Shown one piece after another: positions 1-10,119 of a stretch of 64,000 nucleotides of DNA. The stretch spans positions 1,021,593,066 through 1,021,657,065 of the forward strand of contig NC_090446.1 in assembly GCF_031143425.1 (NCBI RefSeq), read 5' to 3'. Within the stretch, counting starts at the first letter, position 1; every line of letters starts with the position of its first letter. Made by a program: the position numbers and the translations under genes. Below the pieces are notes generated by a model. That model saw only the letters and a list, made by a program, of their open reading frames with translations. It made no database searches and was not told the origin of the DNA. Source of the DNA: Pleurodeles waltl (Eukaryota > Chordata > Amphibia > Caudata > Salamandridae).

Positions 1-351
1 TACCTCAATCCTACAACACTAGCTGAACGGAGATACAATGCAGCATACAGGGCAACCCGCAACGTGGTGGAGCACACGTTTGGACTGCTGAAGAGTCGCT
101 TCCGGTGCCTCCACAAAAGTGGAGGGGCACTACAGTACAGTCCAGAGACGACATGTAGAATAGTGGCTACTTGTGCTATCTTGCACAATATAGCTACAAC
201 CAGGGGCATACCTGTGGAAATCAGTGATACTGAATCAGATGAGGATGACAATCCCATACCACCTCTACAGCCAGCAGACAGGACAAGTGCAGCAGAGGGA
301 AGGCAAAGGCGTGCCGACATCACACACAACCATTTCAGACGTGAGTATTAA
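1..351 (+). CDS. HARBI1-like transposase, C-terminal end (5' incomplete)
   Basis: The frame is open from base 1 and encodes about 116 residues to a TAA at 349-351. It covers the last catalytic segment of the DDE nuclease fold: an arginine/asparagine-rich helix, then VVEHTFGLLKSRFRCL, where the glutamate is the expected third catalytic acid, then the C-terminal helix with LHNIA. The tail is acidic (SDTESDEDDN), as in other Harbinger transposases and in the H2 and H3 copies here. The first two catalytic aspartates lie upstream of the window. No stop or frameshift is visible in this part. In the family this protein binds and cuts the element ends, with a Myb-like partner. Confidence 0.85.
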   Translation, partial: YLNPTTLAERRYNAAYRATRNVVEHTFGLLKSRFRCLHKSGGALQYSPETTCRIVATCAILHNIATTRGIPVEISDTESDEDDNPIPPLQPADRTSAAEGRQRRADITHNHFRREY

Positions 352-527
352 TGACACAAATCCACTGACAACTGTACCTGTAGTGATATAAATGTATTAC
401 CTTACGTCAGGTAATGTACGAGTTAGTAATAAATGAAACAGGTGATGTGACAAACGCAAAACAACAAATAACCAGAGTAATGCACTATTTCCTCATAGTG
501 GCAACAGCAGTCTAGTGGCAGCAAGTG

Positions 528-2172
528 TCATTTTTTTCTACCACGCACACCACTCAGGTGCCCAGTTACGTCACTGGCACCTCTATTGTCACCTTCAGTG
601 GCAGTGCTGTGCCTGGCACTGCGCCGTCTGGTGTCTGCTGCTGGTACGGCTACACTGCTGAGGCTGGAACTGTCCTCAGTGTCCCCCAGTGCTAGCTCAC
701 TTGGAGTGGCTGATCGTGGTCCCATGATGTGTTCGATCACATTTGTGATCTGAACAAGTCCCTGGACAACGTCCCTGCTGCTATGTGCAGCCTCCACTTG
801 CGCAGCCACTCCGCGACGGGCAATCAATGCAGTTGAATTTGCTATCCTGTTAGAGGACCGGCAGTAGCTGCCAAACATTGTCCGGAATCTGCGCTCCTGT
901 CTGCGCTGGCTCACCCTTTCATGGCGCAGCTCCTGGCACAGTTCACGGAGAGCACTTGTAAGGTCCCTGGTGTCCTGTGAAGCCTGCACCTGTCCCTCAC
1001 GCAGCTGTACAATATTACCATTGAGTGCATCAAGTTGGTGATGCAGGCCCATCATGTTGCGGTTGTGTTTGCGCAGGTTTCGGTCTAAACCAAGGATCTG
1101 CTTATTTTGCAGACGCTGCTGCTGCAACATAGCAGCTTCAAGGCCCCCGAATAAGGAGAGACCCTCACCTGCCTCATGCTGTTGTGCCCGGGACTCTGTC
1201 GCAAACCTGCGTAGTGCTGTGGTTGGCTGACCCCTGCCCTCCGGAATCTGGCTGTGCCTGTCTGGTGCTGATGGTGTGCTTGGCCCTTCCTGCTGCTCAT
1301 CAGAGTCGTTGCTGAGCTCTGGCAGTGGCAGTGCCCTGGACCTGCGTCGGACAGTCGACATGTGGAGGGACCCACTGGTGTTGGATTCTGAGGACAGATG
1401 GGTGTCTGTCTCTCCTACACATGCAGATGGTGTGGCTGCTGGGCCTGGCCCACCTGCAACAACAATATGCAGCATGTCAGTTCTGTATGTTACATTATCT
1501 GTCAGACAATGGCAATAAAGGTACAGGTACTGCTCTACACGGTGTTGTGTGTGTTGTGTTACTTTAGGTGTCACTATACTTAATTACATTGTTGTGCTAC
1601 TTTCAGTTCTAGGTTGTGGACTGCCACTCCCATAATGCATTGTTGTGCTGCTTCTAAGATGTGGACTGGACTACTTCACACACTGTTTCACATTACATGC
1701 TAATTCCTAAGGGGCTTTTGTGCATATACATATACAATATTGCACCTACCTTGGCTGGCACTCGGTGTGCCAGAGGTGTCGATGTCTGTGACCCCAGTCA
1801 CAGCTTCAGGGAGGAGTGTGGACTCCACTAGGTCCTCCAATGGTGTTGACGGTGCCTCTGTTGGTGGACCGCCACCTGTACCCCTGGCCTCCGCAAGTCT
1901 CCTTGTCACCCTCTCCTTTGCCGAGACCGCAGGTCGTACCACCTATTTTTGATCTCTTCAATGGAGCGCTGTGGCACTCCAATGGCGCAGATTTTGGACT
2001 GTATGTCCAGCCATAGTCTCCTCTTTTCACTCTCAGGCACCTGGAGCTTTTTACAAACAGGCGGTCATGGATCTCTCACCACCTCCTCAGTTAGTACCTC
2101 AAGCTCCTGTTCGCTGAATTTCAGCTTGCGCTTCCTTTCAGCCTTCTCCTGTGCTTGGCCTGGGGTGTCCAT
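528..2172 (-). pseudogene. Myb/SANT-like DNA-binding protein of H1, two exons, broken
   Basis: Exon 1 runs from an ATG at 2172-2170 to a donor at 1750 (AAG then GTAGG); exon 2 starts at 1453 after a TTGTTGTTGCAG acceptor and ends at 528. Exon 1 encodes a basic start (RKRKLKFSEQELEVL) and a trihelix Myb/SANT domain with the late RWYDLRSR helix, but it needs three frames to read, so it has at least two or three indels. Exon 2 is open over about 300 residues: a serine-rich linker, a long glutamine/arginine-rich coiled coil (roughly LQQQRLQNKQ to RQERRFR) and a basic end GVRGRKK. Family role: partner of the Harbinger transposase in DNA binding and nuclear import. The gene is convergent with the transposase fragment at 1-351. 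Confidence 0.75.
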
Positions 2173-2329
2173 CCTGGTTCAGGTGTTCTTGCTCCTTCTA
2201 AGTGCTGCTCAGTGTGGCTAGGCTGCTCTCTCTCAGGATGCTGGTTTGGGTGTGGCACCTGAAACTGCCTGGGATGACTCATTTCCTGCTGGTGAAGTCA
2301 TCAGACTCCTCCAGGTGTGCATTCTCGAA

Positions 2330-2535
2330 CTTTCTCGCAATTTGCGATTTTTTACCGAATCGCAAAAAAATCGTAATTTGCCATAATGCAATTTGCGATT
2401 CGGTAAATGGGCCTCGCAAACCACAAATAGCGATTTTTAAGAAATCGCTATTTCCGAATCGCAATTTTGTTACATGGCCAATTGCGACTCGGAAATAGCG
2501 ATCTCTTAAAAATCGCTATTTGCGATTCGCAAGCT
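2330..2535. repeat. Palindromic terminal region of H1
   Basis: Repeated inverted motifs built on TTGCGATTCGG and AAATAGCGAT. The segment around 2424-2455 (AAATAGCGATTTTT then AAATCGCTATTT) is itself a palindrome and recurs in inverted form at about 2490-2525. It lies just upstream of the Myb gene start, where the right terminal inverted repeat of H1 is expected. The exact terminus is not fixed because the left end is missing. It could instead be a separate foldback MITE. Confidence 0.55.
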
Positions 2536-2559
2536 CCAGTTTTCATACATATGGTCCAA

Positions 2560-3160
2560 TGCCTCCAAAAGATTCAAGTATCAAAAGTTTGCAACTCTTA
2601 CATAGCTACTGCCGTGGAGAAAGAAGTTCAATATCCCAAACAGTATTAATCTTACGAAGATGTATTTGATGAGAAAGAAGCAGAGAACTTACCTCCTCAT
2701 AGATCTTATGACTGTCAAATTGATCTAGTCCCAGGTGCGATAATTCCCAACTGTCGTGTATATGCCCTGTCAGAACATGAAAAATCAACATTTACGAAAA
2801 TATCTAGATCAATTCTTGGAGAATGGTTTCATTCGCCCTTGTAAGTCTCCTGCAGCTTCTCCTTTGTTTTTTGTTCCGAAAGTGAATGGAGAACTTCGCC
2901 CTTGTATCGACTATGGGGGTTTGAACAAAGTCACCATCAAGAATAAATATCCTTTGCCCCTAATTCCGGTCTTACTGGAGCAAGTAAAGAAAGCAAAAAT
3001 CTACACGAAGCTTGATCTTCGAGGTGCTTATCATTTGGTCAGAATGAGAGAGGGTGACGAATGGAAAACAGCGTTCAAGACAAGATATGGCCTTTTTGAA
3101 TACACCGTCATGCCTTTTGGTCTGTGTAATGCTCCGGCCCTTTTCATTTTAATTGGTGAT
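2560..3160 (+). pseudogene. Ty3/Gypsy reverse transcriptase fragment
   Basis: From about 2625 the translation reads the usual pre-RT linker (VFDEKEAENLPPHRSYDC) and then, after a frameshift near 2770, the RT N-terminus: [53 protein letters not shown] and [15 protein letters not shown]. The first catalytic aspartate (LDL) is present. The frame ends abruptly at about 3160, before the YxDD motif, where unrelated sequence begins. A stop replaces a codon near 2648. This is a different Gypsy lineage from the element at 15867-35524, whose RT reads IDFRQVNAL. Confidence 0.8.
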
Positions 3161-3299
3161 CCTAGATCAGGGCGGTAAGACGGAGGTTGGGCTGGGCCCC
3201 GACCCCGTTATCGAAGACTCTCGAGTTCTTGGGCCTAATCTTTGCCTGATAAACAATTTTACTCTTGTGCGTGTGAATGTGCGCTTGGTCGTTTCGTAG

Positions 3300-3885
3300 C
3301 ATTTGCATGCTGATACTCGAATTGGCAAGATGCGCAATTCTTTGCTTGTGTGTTAACTCTTGATATTCATTGTGCGCTACCATTTTATGGCATTTACAAG
3401 GTAGCATTCGAATTGGCAAGACACGCGATTCTTTTCTCGTGCTTAATTCATGTTATTCATTGTGCGCTACCATTCCTTGGCAGTTACATGGTGGCATTCG
3501 AATTGGCAAGACACGCAATTCGTTTTCTTGTGCTTTAACCTTTGAAATTCATTGTGCGCTAACATTACTTGGCAGTTACATGGTGGTACTTGAATCAGCA
3601 AGACGCGCAATTAATTTTCTGTGTATAATTCATGTTACTCATTGTACGCTACCATTTCCTGACATTTATTTGGTGACATTTGAATCGGCAAGCCACTCGA
3701 TTCCTTTTCTGTGTTTAAAATCACGGTGTTCATTATGCGCTACCATTTTAAGGTATTTACTTGGTGGCTTTCGAGTTGGCAAGTCGCGTGATTAATTTCT
3801 CGAGTCGAATCTGTGTTATTCATGGTGCACAATCATTCTATGGTATTTACTACTCATGTAAAAATCTGCAATGTGCGCAATTCAT
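3300..3885. repeat. Tandem repeat, 91-bp unit, about six copies
   Basis: The phrase ATTCATTGTGCGCTACCATT recurs with small changes at 3364, 3455, 3546, 3637, 3728 and about 3818, a constant spacing of 91 bp (90 for the last). Each unit also carries GAATTGGCAAGACACGC about 45 bp later. The copies are diverged (roughly one change in six to eight bases by eye) and fade out at both ends. No protein is indicated: 91 is not a multiple of three and the long frames across it are chance. Confidence 0.85.
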
Positions 3886-4276
3886 GTTCTGGAAATTTTG
3901 AGAGAACAAAAAAGCCAGAGTTCTAGATGTATTGTTGTGTGTTCCTAATATGTTTCTCAAAAACGATTCATATGATGGTTTAGAAATCATTCAGATTGTT
4001 TCCTGATCCTCATGCAAAGGATAATACTTGAATTTGAAAGTTGCATTTAATCTTTCTTGATTTCCTCACAGGTATCCAGTCATCTTGAAGCCTAGTCATT
4101 TTAAGTCTATCCTTAGGTTGTCCATGCTTTCAGAATTACAATGCTTAGAGTCATAGCCTAGTATTGATTCATATGATGTAATCTTGATATTGTGTGTTTT
4201 AACTCTTTGCTTCCTACAGGTCTCCTTCCCAGCTGTTCCCTTCCTAATCCCCTTTTCCCCACTTGGACTCTCTTAG
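3886..4276. other. Unrecognised, AT-rich
   Basis: I see no coding signal, repeat or terminal motif here. It lies between the 91-bp repeat and the 3' end of the minus-strand L1 fragment, and part of it may be repeat-derived sequence too old to recognise. Confidence 0.5.
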
Positions 4277-6470
4277 ACTCTGTGACAATTCAAATCAGAG
4301 TATTGGAGCTGTCTTGTGGTGGAAGTGTTGGGAGCGTGCACAGACCCTGAGGGTCTGGTGACTCTGACACCTGCGCTCTGTGCCTACGTCGGAGCCAGGG
4401 CTCCTTCCATATGTGAGACCCAGCCATCGCCTGGTCCATAAAGCACCAATGCTTTTCTGTAAGCGTCCGGTTCCACTCCAGTAGAAAGCGCAACTGAGCT
4501 GCCTGGTAGTACTTCAGCAGACACAGGACCGCCAATCCCCCTTCGTCCTTAGGACGACACATTGTGTGGCGCGGGATCCACGCTGGCCTCCCATCCCATA
4601 TGAACTTCAGAATCGCCGTTTGAAGCATTGCATTAGTATCCGGCGGTGGCGTCAGAGGAAACGTCTGGAACACATAAAGTATGCACCGTCATCTTAACCG
4701 CAGAAACCCTGCCAAACCAGGACAGCTTTTGTTTAGCCCAATTTCCTAGGTCCTTCAAAATCTCCCCAGCGAGGGAGGCATAATTCACGCTAGCCGTCTT
4801 AGCCGCTGATGTGGCCAACTCTATACCTAAGTACGGGATATGTGTTGCCGCCCATATGAAGGGATATCTGGACCGAAGGGCCTCCTCATGCTCCGGAAGG
4901 ACTGACAAATTTAGAATCCTACTTCTGTGTGTTCATCTTAAACCCTGAGACTCTGCCAAAGACATTCAGGCTGTCCATAAGTGACGGTAACAAAACCATA
5001 GGTTCCGCCATAGTGAGGATCACATCATCCGCATATAGACTAATGAGATGATGATCCCCCCCAAATTTAACCCTGGTGACATGGGGTCATCCCGGAGGCG
5101 CTGCGCCAGAGGCTCCATGTACAGAGCGAACAAAAGCAGGGAAAGCGGGGAAAGTGGACACCCCTGCCGCATTTCCCGTCGTATCGGGAAAGGCGACGAC
5201 AGAGTCCCATTGACACGCACCGCTGCTTTAGGCTCCTGATAAATACATTTAATCCAGGTCAGGAGCGCCTGTCCCACCCCAAAGTGCTCCAACACACAGA
5301 AGAGATAGGGCCAGTGCACCCTGTCAAATGCCTTTTCCGCATCTATGGAGAGAAGGAGCGCCTCCCTACGGGACCTGATCGTTTTATCTATTATGTGTAA
5401 GAGCCTTTTCGTGTTGTCCCCGCACTGTCTATGGGGTATAAAGCCTGCATGGTCCGGGTCAATAAGTCCAGGCATAAAAGGGTTAAGACGCTGAGCCAAA
5501 ACGCCGGTGAACAACTTGGCATCTATATTCAGGAGTGAGATGGGTCTATATGAGCCGCAATCCTCCGGATTCTCCCCAGGCTTATGGATGACCATGATAG
5601 TGGCTTCGAGCATGCTGGGAGCAAGGGCCTTCATTGTGAGGAAGGAGTTAAAGAGCTGCACAAGGACTGGGGCCAATTCTGGACAGTAGGTCTTCTAAAA
5701 GAGTGCCGTAAATCTGTCTGGGCCAGGGGACTTCCCGACCTTGAGACGGGAGATCGCTGATATCACCTCTTCTACCCGAATGGGTTGGTCAAGACTCTCT
5801 GCATCTTGTTTGCATAGCGGCACAACCCGACAGTCCTCAAGATACGAGGAAGGGTCTGCGCTAGCTACCAATTCTGCGGCATATAGCTCTCTATAAAAAT
5901 CTGCGAAAACTGCAGCAATTTGCCGATCAGTCCACGCTTCTCCCAGATAGGAGAGCGCACCATTTTGACAGTGCTAGCAGAGCGTTGCGCCCTCAGCTTG
6001 TGAGCCAAAAGTTTCCCACATCAATTACCCCCCACGTACAATTTGTGTTTGAGCCGGCTACTGCATACTCCACTCGGTCCCAATCCAGTCTCTTCAACTG
6101 GTGATTCACCTTATCCAGCTCCCTCCATATTCTAGGGGCACCCGTGTGTTTGTGGGAGCATTCTAATGCTGACAATTTCTGCTCTAACGCCGCCCTCAGC
6201 TCTCTTCTAGTTTTATTTTCTTTGGCGGAGAGTGAGATCACCTCCCCACGCACAACTGCTTTCAGTGCCTCCCAAAGTGTCGCTAGGCTAGTCTCCCCAT
6301 TATCATTGTGTCTGAGGTATTCCAGAATCACCTGCCGCAATGCATCTTCCACCGACCGGGACTGCAGCAATGTGTCCCGGAAGCGCCAACCCGGAGCCCG
6401 GGCCTGCTCCGCTTCAAGACAGGCCACCAAGGTTATGGGGGCATGATCTGTCATAGCCCTAGGCTTGGGT
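4277..6470 (-). pseudogene. L1 ORF2 remnant (endonuclease end to RT and C-terminal domain)
   Basis: Reading from 6470 downward: SDHAP-type end of the APE endonuclease (TDHAPITLVA), the endonuclease-RT linker, then the L1 RT from 5676 (YRPISLLNIDAKLF, GFIPHRQ, LLSIDAEKAFDRVHW, RQGCPLSPL). YADD is present at about 5020-5040 but in a shifted frame, followed by the thumb region (HIPYLGIELA) and the C-terminal segment with FIWDGRPAWI. At least four frameshifts or stops separate these parts. The 5' end is missing: no ORF1 and no start of the endonuclease. It is more decayed than the L1 at 35727-42931 and has the older look of a dead copy. Confidence 0.85.
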
Positions 6471-9310
6471 GCTGTTTTAAACTGCCATTTCGGCCTGACA
6501 AAATAAACCTTTTGCCAGCTTTAAACCTTTCACTTTAATAACATAAGTCACCCCATGTTAGTACCCGAACAGCCCAGAGGGCAAGGTGCAGTGTATTTAA
6601 AAAGTTGGACATATTCATTTAAGTTTTACATAACCCTTAAATTCAATTTTCACTACTGCATGGCCTACCTTTCCCACAGGATAACATTAGGTTATATTAT
6701 TCAGTTTAACAAGAGATAACTTTTAATTGGAAGCAGGAAGACAGGTCTATAGAATTGTAAGTAAAAGCCCTTAGAGAATTTGGCATTTTCTTGTCCTAAC
6801 TATTTGGTGCATGCAGCATGTTCCAAATTTACATGACTAAATGTAGCTGGCAGTTGAACTTTGTGTATTACTCCCTGACAGGGAGACAACGGGAAGTTAG
6901 GTGTTGGCAGGATGAGACACTCTGTGTAACAAGTGGGAGGAGCTGGCATCTACCACACTTGCACATCACAAAGGCTCTGCCTCAGCACTTTTACAAAGGA
7001 CAGAGATGACGAGGGTCCCTGACACCTCGGGGTGATGGAAACCTCTAGAAGCATCCTCTACTTTAAAGTGGGCACCAGGTATAAGTATTGGACCCTTAAA
7101 CCCAACTCTTCAGTACACATCTGTACCTCTGGGGAAACTCAGAAGGACTGCTGCGCTTCTCTGCAAGAATGACTGCCACTCTGCTGCCCTCTGCCTGAGT
7201 GAAGGACTTATCCTGCATCTTAAACTTAGGACCACCAGAGTGACTCCAAGGGCTAGTGGGCAGGCCTCCTGACCAGAGCCTCAGGGACAAAAGGCTCCAA
7301 CTACCTTGAAATCAGTACCTGCACTCTGTTTGCTGTGTATCCTAACCTTTCAAGTCGTGCCACCCTAGTCCTGGAACATTCGAAGTGGGCTTGAAGGTGG
7401 TCCCAGTAGAACTCACACATCAGAACCACTGCACGACGCATCGCCTCTCCACACTCTGCATCAGGAACGCTGCGTGGTTCGTCTCCATCGCGGGACTTTG
7501 CATCGCCACACGCAGCCTTCCAGGAACCACCGCCATGTGACGCATTCTTAATGTAGGCCTGCGCATCACAAGCCCTTCGATGACAATGCAGGACTCTGCA
7601 TCACAAGCCCCGCAGCTTCTTCAGACCAGCCAGTGTGTGACACATCTAAGCACAGGCCTTCGTCTCACAAGCCCCTCGTCGCTAGCATCCTTAACTATGA
7701 CAAACAGGAACTCACATCGCAGCTTTGCAGTTCCCAGGAATTACCGCTGCTTGACACACCCTCAACTTGACACCCAGGATTTAACGTACTCTTGTTTAGC
7801 GGGCCGAACTGTGCTTTTTTGGTGCTAGTTTCACCAGTCTTTAAAATTGCATATCTCTGGTTCTACTAAATGGATATTTGTCATTTTGGTCATGATTTAT
7901 TTAGTAAAATGCACTCTATTGTTTTAAATTGGTGTTTGATTTTCCTTCTGTTGTGGTCTCACTTTATTACTGTTTGAAGTACTGTGGAAATACTTTACAG
8001 ATTGTCTTAAGACTGACTACACTGTGCCAAGGTACCCGAGGGTTGAGGACAGTTTAATTTAGGGACTTCATGCAGACAAGGACTGTGATTGCTTCTTGAG
8101 TATGGTTTTACTCCCTCAACCAGAAACCCAATTTCTTACACAGGTCTTCCCAGGTATGTCATTGGACTCTTCTGAGAAACGAAAGACGTTTCGGCAAATG
8201 ATTCCATTATTTCAGGCTGCTAGGTGCAAAACAGAATTCTTCAGCCTGCTAGACCAAAGGTTTTGTTCAAGGGAACTTTTAAGCTGCTTAATGACATTGA
8301 GACAGCACAAAATTACTTGTGTGAAATTCAGACTTAATATATAGAGTTTAATAGGCATGGGTGGTCAGAACTATAAGTATAACTGATCTGAAAAAGCTGA
8401 TAAGATTATTTTTTACAGCATGAGCATGATGTCATTTAGCAAAATATTATGTTTTCTTATTCCCTAACTGGAGTTTTGAGAATACCAATGTGAACGGTAA
8501 AAGAGTGTGAGTACATAGATTTAGTCAGAGAAGTGTTTTCACAGGATTGGTGCAGATTGAACAAGGGGCAGGAAATAAGGGACGTTACTGAGAAAGCTAA
8601 TGTTTAAGACCTAAGGGAGGGAGATAGTCTCATCCATTTGGGATTCCAACAAGGTGCAAAATCGCAGTGTAAGGAAGTGGGGAGGGGTGCCGTGACCAGG
8701 CACTTTAAGGCCACAGCAGGGGAATTAGGCATGATGAGAAGTGTGGTGGATATGGAGGAGGTAGGTATGAAAGAGGGCAGGAGAGGGGAAGCTGCGGAAG
8801 GGTGTGAGGGAGGAAAGGCAACTCCAGAGAAGGTCTTTGGCAAGCACTTAGGAGAAAAGGAAATGGTTTCCTGCAGGATTCAGTTAAACCAGCCCAACCA
8901 CGTAAAACACGTGGATTGTGTAGATTTTCTGAGATGTGTAAAATATTTAGCTTTCTTAAGAGAGTTTATATAAAACCTGTGCTCACTCTGAATTGTAAGG
9001 TGTCTGTGTAAATAGGGTACACGATCTGCCGAATCTCAGAGCAGTTATTGATTGGCATGTTGAGCAGAAGGTAACATTTGCTGTATTACAATCAATAAAC
9101 TAGGGCTCGGTTAAATTAGTAGGATTCTTCTCCTGATCTGCAGCTCTTACCGGAGTGGCAATATTAGCTAGCAGAAAGTTTATGGGCAGAATAGAGAAGT
9201 TGGTGTCCAACTAGTCAGGCATGGCGGAGGTCCAAATGATTTGGGTTAGGTACTCATTAGTTTCATTCTGTGGGTCAACTCTGGATGACCCTCAGCCACT
9301 ATATGGTTTG
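6471..9310. other. Unrecognised region, probably old repeats
   Basis: No open frame has recognisable protein content. Between about 7430 and 7770 short phrases recur loosely (GCATCACAAGCCC, GACGCATC, TGACACATC), which suggests a decayed internally repetitive LTR or similar non-coding repeat. 7800-8580 and 8840-9300 are AT-rich without structure that I can see. 8580-8840 is purine-rich on plus. I could not assign any family. Confidence 0.4.
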
Positions 9311-9435
9311 TCGCTTTAGTTGGTGGAACACCCTAGGAAAATAATAATCGTTGGGGACTTTAATTTTGTTCAAATAACAGATATAGATACAAGCAAGCGA
9401 ATGGTCCCACAACATAAACCTAAGTTTGCCAGAGC
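9311..9435 (+). pseudogene. Small LINE endonuclease fragment
   Basis: The frame at 9320 encodes RKIIIVGDFNFVQITD, the GDFN block of an APE-type LINE endonuclease. This is the same block as AGDLNAQI in the ORF2 at 10120-13632. Nothing recognisable flanks it on either side, so it is a short relic in the opposite orientation to that LINE. Confidence 0.5.
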
Positions 9436-10119
9436 AGTGCTGAAGCTTAAGAGGAGCTCAGTTATAAAGATCTCTGGCGCGCTACCAACCCATTGTGTCG
9501 TGAAACACTTTCTTTTCTTCCCACCATTGTTCTCTTTCAAGAACATATCTTTTTTCTCATTACACACGTTATCTTTCCAAATATCCCGAATTCTCTATCT
9601 GATCCATTCATTCATTTAACTTTATTTCGGTGAGTAAAAACAAACCATTAAAGTACAATACACAACAAAGAAAGAAAGGACTTCTAAAAGCAGGGAAGTA
9701 CAAAAAAAATGAGGTAAAAATACAGTTAAAAGGGACAAGACAAGTTTTAAAAACAAACAAGGAATAAGCAGTCAGATAAACATCACTTAATATAATGAAA
9801 GGCAATACTCAAAAATGAGAATAATTCCATGAATCAGCACTAATTAAAAATATGATACACCAATATCTGTATACTGTGGAGCAATCACACATCCACTTTG
9901 ATAAATATAAATAGATAAGTCTAAAAATTAATTCCCCACTCTTGCTCCTTAAAATTGCTGATCTCAGATGTCATAATAATACAATAATTTTCCCCTTTTT
10001 CCCCCCCATTAAAAAAACTGTCTGGGTGGGAGATTTTCGCTTTAAAATTCTCACGACATAAAGTACATAGATCATACATCCAAGTCAAATAAATATACAT
10101 AGATAAAACTAAACAATAA

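Larger units (their letters stand above)
1..2540. mobile_element. PIF/Harbinger transposon H1, right part only
   Basis: The window opens inside a Harbinger element. It holds the end of a HARBI1-type transposase on plus (1-351) and a convergent Myb/SANT-like gene on minus (528-2172), followed by palindromic terminal sequence at about 2330-2535. Convergent transposase and Myb genes are the usual vertebrate Harbinger plan. The left terminus lies outside the window, so length and target duplication cannot be measured. Its sequence differs clearly from H2-H4, and its terminal motif (repeats of AATCGC) is unrelated to theirs, so this is another Harbinger family. The right boundary is approximate. 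Confidence 0.75.

Noticed and set aside
3370..3795. 141-codon frame across the 91-bp repeat
   Set aside because: The repeat unit is not a multiple of three, the frame has no conserved protein pattern and the copies drift freely.
8638..8973. 111-codon frame, Glu/Gly/Lys-rich
   Set aside because: Purine-rich stretch, no recognisable domain, no supporting signals.
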